Under the pieces are notes generated by a model. It did no database searches and had not been told where the DNA came from. It worked only from the letters and a program-made list of their open reading frames with translations. Made by a program: the position numbers and the translations under genes. From Thalassotalea sp. (lineage in GTDB: Bacteria; Pseudomonadota; Gammaproteobacteria; Enterobacterales; Alteromonadaceae), in the NCBI GenBank assembly GCA_029237915.1, contig JAQWHD010000053.1, positions 1 through 58,162 of the forward strand: a stretch of 58,162 nucleotides of DNA, read 5' to 3'. Of this stretch, positions 45,774 to 54,471 are shown one piece after another (position 1 is the stretch's first letter; the number at the start of each line of letters is the position of its first letter).

Positions 45774-46910
45774 CTAATCTAAAGAATCATTATCTTGCGC
45801 AAAAACACCAACCTTAACGCCAGTTAAGCCAACCGAGCTAATGATCTTATCTGTTTTATTGATACCCGATAGTATTTCACTGTATTGCCAATTGCTAATA
45901 CCTAAGGCAACGTCTCGTTGTTCAATAATGTTATCGGCATTAAGTACCAGCACGTATTCATCGTTAATAATTAAATCACTAGGCAAACGTAAGATATTTT
46001 CTTTACGAGCTAAAATAACTTCAACATCAGCACTGTAGCCGGCCAAAAGATGTGGTTCTCGGTGTTTATTTAAATCTACTTCGATAGTGACTGTTCGAGC
46101 TTGTTTTTCGTAATCTTGAACATAAGGCGCGATACGGCGCAGCGTACCTGTTATTTCCTCGCCGCGAAAAGCATCAAGGCTAATACGTACCGGTTGGCCA
46201 ACAACTAGATCTGCGGCATCAACCTCATCAATAGGGGCTTCAATAAAGTGACAATCGTGAGTGAGTAAATCCACCGCTGGAGGTGTTGGTACGCCGGGAG
46301 GTGAGGGCATAGTGTATTCACCCACTTCGCCAGTGATTTCAGCTATCGTCCCTTTAAATGGTGCATGTAGATAAGTTTGTTCTATAGTGGCACTAATGGT
46401 GTTAACCATAGCGTGTTTACCTTCCACTTCGGCCATAGCTGCTTCACAACTTGCTTGATTAGCTTGTGATGTTGCAATAGCTGAGTCGAGAACTTCTTGG
46501 GATGTGAGTTTTTGTTTTAATAATGTTTTTTGACGTTGTGCATCTTTTAACGAGTTTTTAGCAACAATGCAGGCACGTTGTTGATACTTTTCACTGGTTA
46601 GTAAAATAGCTTTTACTTCATTAAGTCGTGCTTGTTTATCTTTGTTCCATAGCGATAAAAGTAATTGGCCTTGTTCAACAATTTGACCTTCTTTAACTGG
46701 GATTGCAGCTATTTGACCACCGATAGGTAATGACATACGCGCCCGATTACAGGCGGTTATTGTTCCTGCTCGAGTATTTGCTACCGTTGCTTCAACAACT
46801 CCTTTGTCAGCATAGACTACATCTACATTTATTGGTTTTTCAGATGTTAACCACCAATAAAATGCAATAAATACTAAGATAAGTGCAAGCCACTTAAATA
46901 ATTTAGACAT
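45774..46910 (-). CDS. HlyD/MacA-type membrane fusion protein
   Basis: A 378-aa protein with one N-terminal membrane anchor (about 5-21), then split lipoyl/barrel-sandwich segments (GQIAAIPVKEGQIVEQGQLL and THLHAPFKGTIAEI-like), a helical hairpin rich in K/Q between, and beta-barrel domains (VRISLDAFRGEEITGTLRRI). It would link the inner-membrane ABC pump to an outer-membrane channel. No TolC homologue is in the window. First gene of a four-gene exporter operon; the substrate is unknown. Confidence 0.9.
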   Translation of the reverse strand: MSKLFKWLALILVFIAFYWWLTSEKPINVDVVYADKGVVEATVANTRAGTITACNRARMSLPIGGQIAAIPVKEGQIVEQGQLLLSLWNKDKQARLNEVKAILLTSEKYQQRACIVAKNSLKDAQRQKTLLKQKLTSQEVLDSAIATSQANQASCEAAMAEVEGKHAMVNTISATIEQTYLHAPFKGTIAEITGEVGEYTMPSPPGVPTPPAVDLLTHDCHFIEAPIDEVDAADLVVGQPVRISLDAFRGEEITGTLRRIAPYVQDYEKQARTVTIEVDLNKHREPHLLAGYSADVEVILARKENILRLPSDLIINDEYVLVLNADNIIEQRDVALGISNWQYSEILSGINKTDKIISSVGLTGVKVGVFAQDNDSLD

Positions 46911-47029
46911 TCTTATTTCCTTTTTACAGTCTGAATTAAGTTTATCTTTATATTGTAGTGTTAATTTTAGGTTAAATTAGTGATCTAGGATAAGAAAGTT
47001 ATAAATATTAGGTTGTTAGTTTATGCTTT

Positions 47030-47344
47030 TTATTGTTTTGGCCATTTAAAAGCTTCAGGTTTCTTAGGTCCTGGTCCGCCGGTATTATTTTTTTGTTCGA
47101 TAAAATTAAGGATCAGCCCTTTAGTTGCAGGGTGGTTTTTGAAAAATGTTTTCAAGTATAAAATTTCTACTTTTTTACGTGCCCACTCTGTTTTTCGTAA
47201 AAACGTTAAGCTCGATTTTAAACGTGGATTATTAATAAAGCATTTAATGTTGAGTAATTCACCCATTTTTGCCCAGCCTAACTTTTTTTCAAGTTGGACT
47301 AATATATCTTCCAGTTTTACACCGTGGAGTGGATCATTGTTCAT
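47030..47344 (-). CDS. VF530-family DNA-binding protein
   Basis: A 104-aa small basic protein. The VF530 pattern is clear: NDPLHGVKLEDILVQLEKKL, then CFINNPRLKSSLTFLRKTEW and ARKKVEILYL. Family members are annotated as DNA-binding with an SAP-like fold. The C-terminal tail is proline/lysine rich. Monocistronic. Confidence 0.88.
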   Translation of the reverse strand: MNNDPLHGVKLEDILVQLEKKLGWAKMGELLNIKCFINNPRLKSSLTFLRKTEWARKKVEILYLKTFFKNHPATKGLILNFIEQKNNTGGPGPKKPEAFKWPKQ

Positions 47345-47636
47345 GTTACTACCTAAATTTATGTTGTAGCTAAACGAGTATTGTAGCTAATGGGACTATT
47401 GTAGCAAAAAAGTACGCTTATATTCATTTACTTATTGTACTTTATCGCAATTGCTGGCGGCTTAATCAATTGCTGTAAGTCAACATCTTGCTTTTTGAAG
47501 CTATCCATTGTTGTTCATTTTTGGTCATTGTCATATTTCATCATTTTTGTTCACTAGCTTTTCACTTTTAATTCCCTAACTAAGTATAAGATTAAGTCTC
47601 TCCATTGAATTTCTTCAGTAAATATAGGAACTACTT

Positions 47637-47918
47637 ATGACTAATGTGAATAAAATGCGTATTCAGCTAAAAAAAATAAATGGTGGTAAACCAGTATCTT
47701 CAATTACAAGTGTGCAATGTAAAGTTTCAGTTAGTGAAAAATACCCAAACTTAGACCTGTCTATATTTAGCATTGAGCAAATTTGTCAGCAGGCATGTGC
47801 AGGTAATAAAGACTTTATTATTGAACTCATTAGGAGAGCAGAAGAGCAAGAAATAGGTGGTGATTATATTATGGCCAATGAACTCTATAAGAAGTTTACA
47901 AAAGGATTTATATCTTAA
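47637..47918 (+). CDS. Small protein of unknown function
   Basis: A 93-aa soluble protein, not recognised. The N-terminal third is basic and strand-like (KMRIQLKKINGGKPVSS). The C-terminal half is helical (IEQICQQACAGNKDFIIELI). AGGA lies 7 nt before the ATG, supporting translation. The upstream gap (47345-47636) shows nothing beyond AT-rich DNA. The gene may be co-transcribed with the glucosaminidase gene 59 bp downstream. Confidence 0.55.
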   Translation: MTNVNKMRIQLKKINGGKPVSSITSVQCKVSVSEKYPNLDLSIFSIEQICQQACAGNKDFIIELIRRAEEQEIGGDYIMANELYKKFTKGFIS

Positions 47919-47932
47919 ACAGTTAAACTAAA

Positions 47933-47977
47933 AATTGCTGTTATACTTTTTCTATAATGTAAAAGGAAACAGCAATT
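47933..47977 (+). other. Inverted repeat flanking the glucosaminidase ribosome site
   Basis: AATTGCTGTT (47933-47942) is repeated inverted as AACAGCAATT (47968-47977), ending exactly at the ATG. The 25-nt loop contains TATAAT (47953-47958) and AAAAGGAA. In a read-through transcript this hairpin would lie across the initiation region. Confidence 0.5.
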
Positions 47978-48922
47978 ATGAAACAAACAATAAAAATTAT
48001 CCGTTTAACTTTAATCTCATCTGCATTAGTTCTTGCTGCTTGTTCTGAAGCGCCTGACATTAAAGACCCCATCACTAGTGACAAAGATAATATTGCTATT
48101 ACAGCAATGAAAAACCCGACAGTTGTAGAAATAGGCTCGTTACACGACTTAGAAGCCTTATTTAAAGAACACCAATACACAAGTGAAAGTTGGGCAACAG
48201 GAAACCGTGAAGTACCTCGTTTATCTTTTGATGAATTTAGTGAAAACTGGAAAGAAACATCGAGGCATATGCCAGTAAAAACTAAGAAACAAGTGTTTTT
48301 TAGGTTAATGGCGCCACTTATCTTAATTTCAAATCAAAGAATATTACTTGAACGTGAAGAAATAAGAACGGCTTCACTCGATAGCCAAAACTTAAAAGAG
48401 CTAGGCCTTAAGTATGGTGTTTTAGCTGATGAAAATGGGGTGATGGATGAAGAAAAACGTGCACGTCTAATGTTACAAGTAGATATTATTCCACCATCAT
48501 TAGCTCTTGCTCAGGCTGCTGAAGAAAGTGGTTGGGGTACTTCAAGGTTTACATCAGAAGGTAATGCATTCTTTGGCCAGTGGGATTTTTCTGGTAATGG
48601 CATGACACCAAAGCAGCAACGTAAAGAACTTGGCGACTATGGTTTAGCGCGTTTCGATAGTCCGCTTGCATCGGTTGAAGGTTATATGAAGAATATCAAT
48701 ACTACCGGTGCATACGAAAAATTAAGATTGTTAAGAGCTGATTTGAGAAAGAACAATAAAAAGATCACTGGCATGGAGTTAGCTGGAACACTTGATAAAT
48801 ATTCAGAGCGAGGCCAAGCGTATATAGATGGCCTGCGAGACATGATTTCTTATAATAAGTTACAAGATGTCGACGAAGCATATTTATCTGAAGACAAGCT
48901 TATACACTTAGTTAAAAAGTAA
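47978..48922 (+). CDS. Bax-like glucosaminidase lipoprotein
   Basis: A 314-aa precursor with lipobox LAAC (Cys23). The C-terminal domain (about 160-300) is of the endo-beta-N-acetylglucosaminidase type (FlgJ/Bax-like): PPSLALAQAAEESGWGTSRF with the catalytic glutamate, GNAFFGQW, then FDSPLASVEGYMKNINT and YSERGQAYIDGLRDMI. It probably trims peptidoglycan from a membrane-anchored position. A terminator follows. Confidence 0.88.
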   Translation: MKQTIKIIRLTLISSALVLAACSEAPDIKDPITSDKDNIAITAMKNPTVVEIGSLHDLEALFKEHQYTSESWATGNREVPRLSFDEFSENWKETSRHMPVKTKKQVFFRLMAPLILISNQRILLEREEIRTASLDSQNLKELGLKYGVLADENGVMDEEKRARLMLQVDIIPPSLALAQAAEESGWGTSRFTSEGNAFFGQWDFSGNGMTPKQQRKELGDYGLARFDSPLASVEGYMKNINTTGAYEKLRLLRADLRKNNKKITGMELAGTLDKYSERGQAYIDGLRDMISYNKLQDVDEAYLSEDKLIHLVKK

Positions 48923-48956
48923 GTAAGCAAAAATTACGGATAAACTTTTTTATGAT

Positions 48957-48983
48957 AAGGCTACAATGTTGTAGCCTTTTTTA
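48957..48983 (+). terminator. Terminator of the glucosaminidase gene
   Basis: A 10-bp stem AAGGCTACAA/TTGTAGCCTT is followed by TTTT and further T. Confidence 0.9.
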
Positions 48984-49158
48984 TTGGTTTTATTTTATTT
49001 ATATAAAATATATACATTAAAGTGTTACATGCAGTAAATAACTTGTAGCTAAAGCTTTAAACTTTGTGGGTTTTTGTTAATATGTCTTTAATAACAAAAA
49101 CTAATTCTTTTGCCGTGTTTTTTAAATACCAATAAAGGATCTTTCAGAGTAGTAAAGT

Positions 49159-50193
49159 ATGACTAGTTTTAAAAAACTTACCTATAAGGCCTGTTTAGGC
49201 GCACTATTAATATCTCCTTGTTTATTAGCTCAAGCTGCAGGTACAGATGCTGAAGTTGAGCAATGTGTAATGGAGAAACTTAAAGAAGTTTCTGCTAACA
49301 CACTAGTGTCGCAAATACGCGCTGAGTGTAATGTTGAAGTTAAACAGCCGCAAAATGATCCAACTCAAGGTGCGTTTTCAAAGCGTATCATTAGTGAAAA
49401 TGCCAGTAAATATAACTCGCATGTGATCACCCCACATAAAATGAATTATATCTTACCGGTTTCCATTACTGATAATCGTAATACCGACGTGTACAGAACT
49501 GATGCTCCACTGTGGTCTGATAATATTGAAGATCATGAATCTAAGTATCAGTTAAGCTTAAAAGTGCCATTAAATGGCGGCGATTTATTTACCAAAGGTG
49601 ACGGCTTATATTTTGGCATGACATTACAGTCGTGGTGGCAGGTTTATGCTGAAAACATTTCTAAGCCATTTCGCGAAACTAACTACCAACCAGAAATCTT
49701 TTATATTACCGGTTTAGATTGGCACCCAATGGAAGGTAATACCGGCTTAATTGTTGGTTTAGAGCATCAATCAAATGGTCGTTCGAATACTTTTTCTCGT
49801 AGTTGGAACCGAGTGTACTTAAACTTTCTATGGGAAAAAGATAACTTCTTATTCTCACTAAAGCCTTGGTACAGACTTTCTGAAGATGAAAAAGAAATTT
49901 TAGAAGATGGTACCTTAGATCCTGATGGTGATGACAATCCAGATATCATGGATTACATGGGCTACTTCCAAGCCGGCGCTGCTTATAAATATGAAAGCTT
50001 CGAATTTAGCATGGGCGTTCGTCAAAATTTTGCTACTCACAAAGGTGCTTTAGAATTAGGTATGACATTTCCGCTTTGGGGACGATTACGTGGCTATGCT
50101 CAATACTTTACAGGTTATGGCGAAAGCTTAATTGATTACAACCATAATCAGCAAACTATCGGTATAGGTATTGCGATTTCAGATATTTTATAA
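49159..50193 (+). CDS. pldA: Outer-membrane phospholipase A (PldA)
   Basis: A calcium-dependent phospholipase A1/A2 that clears mislocalised phospholipid from the outer leaflet. It has 344 aa with signal peptide to about Ala27. The catalytic triad is His203, Ser205 and Asn217 in EHQSNGRSNTFSRSWNRVY, the OMPLA signature. The C-terminus is a beta barrel ending in IGIAISDIL. An aspartate-rich loop (LDPDGDDNPD, about 254-263) could bind calcium and is longer than in the E. coli enzyme as I recall it. Confidence 0.94.
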   Translation: MTSFKKLTYKACLGALLISPCLLAQAAGTDAEVEQCVMEKLKEVSANTLVSQIRAECNVEVKQPQNDPTQGAFSKRIISENASKYNSHVITPHKMNYILPVSITDNRNTDVYRTDAPLWSDNIEDHESKYQLSLKVPLNGGDLFTKGDGLYFGMTLQSWWQVYAENISKPFRETNYQPEIFYITGLDWHPMEGNTGLIVGLEHQSNGRSNTFSRSWNRVYLNFLWEKDNFLFSLKPWYRLSEDEKEILEDGTLDPDGDDNPDIMDYMGYFQAGAAYKYESFEFSMGVRQNFATHKGALELGMTFPLWGRLRGYAQYFTGYGESLIDYNHNQQTIGIGIAISDIL

Positions 50194-50220
50194 CTGAGAA
50201 ACTTACCCCCTTAAATTGAT

Positions 50221-50256
50221 AAAGCCAGAACAACGTCTTCGTTGCTCTGGCTTTTG
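50221..50256. terminator. Terminator between pldA and the potassium-channel gene
   Basis: Stem AAAGCCAGA/TCTGGCTTT, extended by CAACG/CGTTG after one mismatch, with loop TCTT and a T-run of four on the plus strand. Confidence 0.85.
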
Positions 50257-50262
50257 TACTTT

Positions 50263-51252
50263 TTAACGAGTCATTTTTTTTACAAAAACCACCACGAATA
50301 GAGCGATTGTAAAACTGCCGGTAAACGCTTCTGTTGCAGCTATCGCACGAGATATTCCTACCGGGGTTATATCGCCGTAGCCAAGTGTGGTAAAGGTCAC
50401 TACTGAGTAATAAATGCAGTGCAAAAACAGCATAAGGTTGTCACCAAAGCTTTGGCTAGAGCTATACGAGTAAACATTGCCTTCAAATTGAATGCCGGTG
50501 AATAAATATAATAGTGAGCATATCAATATTAAAATAATTGAAAAGTTCACTACTCTAAGTGGCTCTTCACCATAACCACAAAATAAATCAACCACCTTAG
50601 ACATACATCTAGCAAGCGAGCGTTTGGGCATTTGATAGCGGCGCATGGTGAGCTCTTTTTGTATAAACCGACCAGATAGAGTAAAAATACCTTCTCTTTC
50701 TGAATGTTTACGTAAGTCTCGGTATATCTCTTCGGATTGTTCAAATAAATCTTGGGCTAAAACTAAGTCGTAATCAGCAATCGCTTTTGCTGCTTGCACT
50801 TCCTGCACTAATTCGTCACCAATATTAAAATTTTTAATTTTTGTATCATGCCAATGAGCACCTAATAAATTACATTGATGTAAGTTAGCATTATGCATAT
50901 TGGCGCCGCATAGTTCAGCCTTCATCAAACTAGCGTTTTGTAAATTGATATTGAATAGGTGGGCATTGCTAAGATCGGCACGATAAAAATCACTCTGGCT
51001 AAAATCAAAGCCATTCTTGTGATGGTGGTTTACTAAATCAATGCCGCTAAGATCGGCATTTTTTAAACTTAAACCTCGAGTCATGCCACCTTTTCTAGCA
51101 TATTCTTGCAACCGGTCTTTGTCTTCGGGATTATTTTTAGTAATGTTTGGATCATGCCAATAGCACCAACCAGAATCACTGGCAGGTCCTGTACATGTGT
51201 AACCTTGGTCATCAGCATATCGACAACAACCTTCATTATTTGCAGAAGTCAT
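50263..51252 (-). CDS. Pentapeptide-repeat potassium channel-like protein
   Basis: A 329-aa protein of three parts. Residues 8-34 contain a cysteine/histidine cluster (CCRYADDQGYTCTG, then WCYWHD), possibly a metal site. Residues 60-135 are pentapeptide repeats of the A(D/N)L type (NADLSG, RADLSNAHLF, NANLHQCNLLGA). The C-terminal part is a two-helix pore module with a helix at 235-252, selectivity filter TTLGYGD (288-294) and a last helix at 305-325. It is predicted to be an inner-membrane cation channel with a cytoplasmic repeat domain; gating is unknown. Confidence 0.85.
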   Translation of the reverse strand: MTSANNEGCCRYADDQGYTCTGPASDSGWCYWHDPNITKNNPEDKDRLQEYARKGGMTRGLSLKNADLSGIDLVNHHHKNGFDFSQSDFYRADLSNAHLFNINLQNASLMKAELCGANMHNANLHQCNLLGAHWHDTKIKNFNIGDELVQEVQAAKAIADYDLVLAQDLFEQSEEIYRDLRKHSEREGIFTLSGRFIQKELTMRRYQMPKRSLARCMSKVVDLFCGYGEEPLRVVNFSIILILICSLLYLFTGIQFEGNVYSYSSSQSFGDNLMLFLHCIYYSVVTFTTLGYGDITPVGISRAIAATEAFTGSFTIALFVVVFVKKMTR

Positions 51253-51348
51253 TATTGTTTTTTAGGTAACTAATCCACTAAAAATAGGACTTTTAGTGTA
51301 GGTGCGAATTACGATATTTGCGAATTAGTAGATATTATAGATAATAAA

Positions 51349-51368
51349 AAGGTGGCCAAGGCCACCTT
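51349..51368 (-). terminator. Terminator of the scoA-scoB-thiolase operon
   Basis: A 9-bp stem AAGGTGGCC/GGCCACCTT is followed on the minus strand by TTTATT. Confidence 0.88.
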
Positions 51369-51401
51369 ACACAATTGAATTTTTGCAATTTAATTTATTG
51401 A

Positions 51402-52586
51402 TTAAACTCTTTCAATAAGTGCTGCAATACCTTGACCGCCACCAATACACATAGTGATCACTGCATATTTTCCTTGTACGCGCTCTAGCTCATGAATGGC
51501 CTTAACCGTAATTAATGCACCTGTTGCACCAATCGGGTGACCAAGTGAGATACCTGAGCCGTTAGGGTTAACTTTAGCCATATCAAGTTCTAAGTCTTTA
51601 CACACAGCTAATGCTTGAGCAGCAAATGCTTCGTTAATTTCCCAAACATCAATGTCATCTTTATTAATGCCTGTTTTTTCTAATAACTTGTTCACAGCAG
51701 GAACTGGACCAATACCCATAATCTCTGGAGCAACACCTGCAAATGAATAACCAACTAATTTAGCTAGAGGCTTTAAGCCATTCGCTTTAGCGTATTCACT
51801 ATCAGCCATAACTAATGCTGCAGCTGCATCGTTAATACCTGAAGCGTTACCTGCGGTTACTGTGCCGTCTTTTTTAAATACAGGGCGAAGCTTCGCCATA
51901 TCTGCTGAAGTACAATCAAAACGTACGTGTTCGTCTGTTTTGTATTCAACAACACCTTTACGAGTTTTTAATTCAACAGGCACTAATTGTGAATCAAAAC
52001 GATTTTCTTCAATGGCGCGTTGTGCACGGCGATGTGATTCAGCTGCTGCTTCATCTTGCTCTTCACGTGTAACGTTCCACTGTTCAGCTACGTTTTCAGC
52101 AGTGATACCCATATGAGTATCGGTAATAGGACAAGTTAAAGCGCCCATCATAGGGTCAACAAGTTGCGCATCGCCCATTTTTGTACCAAAACGAGTTGAA
52201 GGAGACCAGTATGGCACGCGAGACATAGATTCTGCGCCACCTGCAACGGCAACATCACAATCATCTAATAAAAGTAATTGTGCAGCAGAGATAACTGCTT
52301 GTAGGCCTGAACCACATAAACGGTTAACTGTGAGTGAAGGTGTTGATTCTGATAAACCACCTTTAAGAGCAGCTACACGGCTCATGTACATATCACGGCG
52401 ATCAGAATGAGTAACGTTACCAATAACACAGTGGCCAACGTCATCTTTATTAACGTTCGAGCGAGATAATGCTTCTGCAACCATCTTGCCTGCTAAGTCA
52501 GTTGGAGCTATGTCTTTTAGTGAACCGCCAAAGTCTGCGATAGGGCTACGTACGCCACTTAAAAATACTACTTCACGTTTACTCAT
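51402..52586 (-). CDS. Acetyl-CoA acetyltransferase / 3-ketoacyl-CoA thiolase
   Basis: A 394-aa thiolase. The nucleophile is Cys91 in NRLCGSGLQAV, with His350 in GHPIGATGA and Cys380 in CIGGGQG. It follows a succinyl-CoA:3-oxoacid CoA-transferase, so it most likely cleaves acetoacetyl-CoA to two acetyl-CoA. A broader short-chain 3-ketoacyl-CoA range (BktB-like) is also possible. Last gene of the operon. Confidence 0.93.
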   Translation of the reverse strand: MSKREVVFLSGVRSPIADFGGSLKDIAPTDLAGKMVAEALSRSNVNKDDVGHCVIGNVTHSDRRDMYMSRVAALKGGLSESTPSLTVNRLCGSGLQAVISAAQLLLLDDCDVAVAGGAESMSRVPYWSPSTRFGTKMGDAQLVDPMMGALTCPITDTHMGITAENVAEQWNVTREEQDEAAAESHRRAQRAIEENRFDSQLVPVELKTRKGVVEYKTDEHVRFDCTSADMAKLRPVFKKDGTVTAGNASGINDAAAALVMADSEYAKANGLKPLAKLVGYSFAGVAPEIMGIGPVPAVNKLLEKTGINKDDIDVWEINEAFAAQALAVCKDLELDMAKVNPNGSGISLGHPIGATGALITVKAIHELERVQGKYAVITMCIGGGQGIAALIERV

Positions 52587-52683
52587 AATGTTTCCTATAT
52601 TTTTTAAATTGGTTATATGTGCAATTTTGGTTTTGTGCGTATAGCCAAAATTAATTTAATTTATTTTTCTAACTTTGAAAACA

Positions 52684-52704
52684 CCCCCTAAAGAACATAG
52701 GGGG
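52684..52704 (-). other. Hairpin between scoB and thiolase
   Basis: A 7-bp GC-rich stem CCCCCTA/TAGGGGG with a 7-nt loop, then TGTTTTC on the minus strand. It is a partial terminator or mRNA-processing hairpin that could lower thiolase relative to the transferase. Confidence 0.5.
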
Positions 52705-52716
52705 AATCAAAAATTA

Positions 52717-53376
52717 CTAAGCGAAGCTCATTTCTGGAACGTGCTCCGGTACAACAAGTTCACCTTCAGTAAGCTTGATGATATCTTCAACGCTTACACC
52801 TGGTGCTCGCTCAAGCAAATGGAATTTGCCATCTTTAATTTCAATAAAGGCTAGATCGGTTAGCACTTTTTTAATGCAGCCTTTACCGGTAAGAGGCAGA
52901 GTACAGTTTGATAAAAGCTTAGACACGCCGTGTTTAGATGCGTGAGTCATGGTAACAATAATGTTATCAGCACCTGCAACTAAATCCATAGCGCCGCCCA
53001 TACCTTTAATTAATTTACCTGGGATCATGTATGAAGCGATGTTGCCATTAACGTCAACTTCGAATGCACCAAGTACAGTTAAATCAACATGACCGCCACG
53101 GATCATGGCGAAAGATTCCGCACTATCAAAGAGTGAAGCACCTTTAGCCATAGTTACGGTTTGCTTGCCAGCATTGATTAAGTCCGCGTCTACTTCGTCT
53201 TCTGTAGGGAATTGCCCCATACCTAGTAAGCCGTTTTCAGATTGCAGCATTACTTCAATATCATCCGGTACATAGTTAGCAACTAAGGTTGGGATACCTA
53301 TACCTAAATTTACGTAATAACCATCTTGTAGTTCTTGCGCGACACGTTGTGCTAGTTGTTCACGAGATAAAGACAT
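52717..53376 (-). CDS. scoB: 3-oxoacid CoA-transferase subunit B
   Basis: A 219-aa beta subunit of succinyl-CoA:3-ketoacid CoA-transferase (ScoB/AtoA type). The catalytic glutamate E47 lies in QSENGLLGMG. GIGIPTLV and GAFEVDVNGNIASYMIPGK are family motifs. It works with ScoA to activate acetoacetate, feeding the thiolase downstream. 12 bp separate it from scoA. Confidence 0.94.
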   Translation of the reverse strand: MSLSREQLAQRVAQELQDGYYVNLGIGIPTLVANYVPDDIEVMLQSENGLLGMGQFPTEDEVDADLINAGKQTVTMAKGASLFDSAESFAMIRGGHVDLTVLGAFEVDVNGNIASYMIPGKLIKGMGGAMDLVAGADNIIVTMTHASKHGVSKLLSNCTLPLTGKGCIKKVLTDLAFIEIKDGKFHLLERAPGVSVEDIIKLTEGELVVPEHVPEMSFA

Positions 53377-53388
53377 GATTTGATTTCC

Positions 53389-54090
53389 TTATTCAGAACG
53401 CACAGTGCGTTGTTCAATGATTTTTTCAAAAGTGCCTTGTATAAGGCGGTTCACATAAATACCGGGTGTGTGGATCTCATCTGGGTCTAGCTCACCTGGC
53501 TCTACAATTTCTTCAACTTCAACAACCGTAATTTTACCCGCTGTTGCAGCTAATGGATTAAAGTTACGAGCCGTTTTACGAAAGACTAAATTACCATATG
53601 TATCGGCTTTCCAAGCTTTTACTATGGCGAAATCACCGGTGATCGCTTCTTCTAAAATATAGTTACGACCATTAAATTCACGCTCTTCTTTGCCTTCAGC
53701 TACGGGCGTACCGTAACCTGTTGCAGTGAAGAATGCCGGGATACCAGCACCGCCAGCACGCATTTTTTCAGCAAGAGTACCTTGTGGTGTTAGTTCTACT
53801 TCTAATTCGCCACTCATCATTTGTGCTTCAAAGTTAGCATTTTCACCAACATAAGATGCGACCATTTTTTTGATTTGCTTGTCAAAAAGTAAAATACCTA
53901 AACCGTGCTCTGTAGTACCACAGTTATTTGATACTAAAGTAATGCCTTTAGTGCCTTTGCGTTTAATTTCTTTGATTAAGCCTTCAGGATTTCCTGATAA
54001 GCCGAAGCCTCCGGCTATAACGGTCATGTTATCTTCAAGACCTGCCATTGCTTCTTCGTAGGTGTGAACTACTTTATTAAAACCAGCCAT
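53389..54090 (-). CDS. scoA: 3-oxoacid CoA-transferase subunit A
   Basis: A 233-aa alpha subunit (ScoA/AtoD type). Glycine-rich CoA-binding [17 protein letters not shown] (about 19-35), [15 protein letters not shown] and [21 protein letters not shown] are the family motifs. First gene of scoA-scoB-thiolase, suggesting use of ketone bodies, PHB-derived acetoacetate or leucine products. Confidence 0.94.
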   Translation of the reverse strand: MAGFNKVVHTYEEAMAGLEDNMTVIAGGFGLSGNPEGLIKEIKRKGTKGITLVSNNCGTTEHGLGILLFDKQIKKMVASYVGENANFEAQMMSGELEVELTPQGTLAEKMRAGGAGIPAFFTATGYGTPVAEGKEEREFNGRNYILEEAITGDFAIVKAWKADTYGNLVFRKTARNFNPLAATAGKITVVEVEEIVEPGELDPDEIHTPGIYVNRLIQGTFEKIIEQRTVRSE

Positions 54091-54471
54091 TTAAGCTCCT
54101 TTATACAATCATTTAGGGTAATAATTGTGTTTATAATTTTAGAGTTAATACTTTATTTGTGCCGATACAATAACAAATTTTAAAGTTTAAACAATAAGTT
54201 TAACTATTAAATAATGTGCATTTGGCAATTATTTGGAAATAAAGGTGAACACTTTTAATAGAGGTTACATTACACAATGCTTGTAACTGTTTATTATCCT
54301 GTATAAATTGCGTTATAGAGTTGTTTTAACTTTGCTAATTTTCCTCAAAGTCAAAGCTAGTAACCGATTAATAGATTTTATAAAGGCTAAAATAATTTAT
54401 TTTTTTATCCTGTTTTATGATATTTTAACGCATATAAAATTACTTAGTTGTACAAAAATACAATAACGAGA
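54091..54471. other. Divergent intergenic region scoA / acyl-CoA dehydrogenase
   Basis: About 360 bp of AT-rich DNA with no gene. Two close copies of AAGTTTAA (54183 and 54197 region) could be regulator half-sites. No promoter could be fixed with confidence. Confidence 0.3.
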
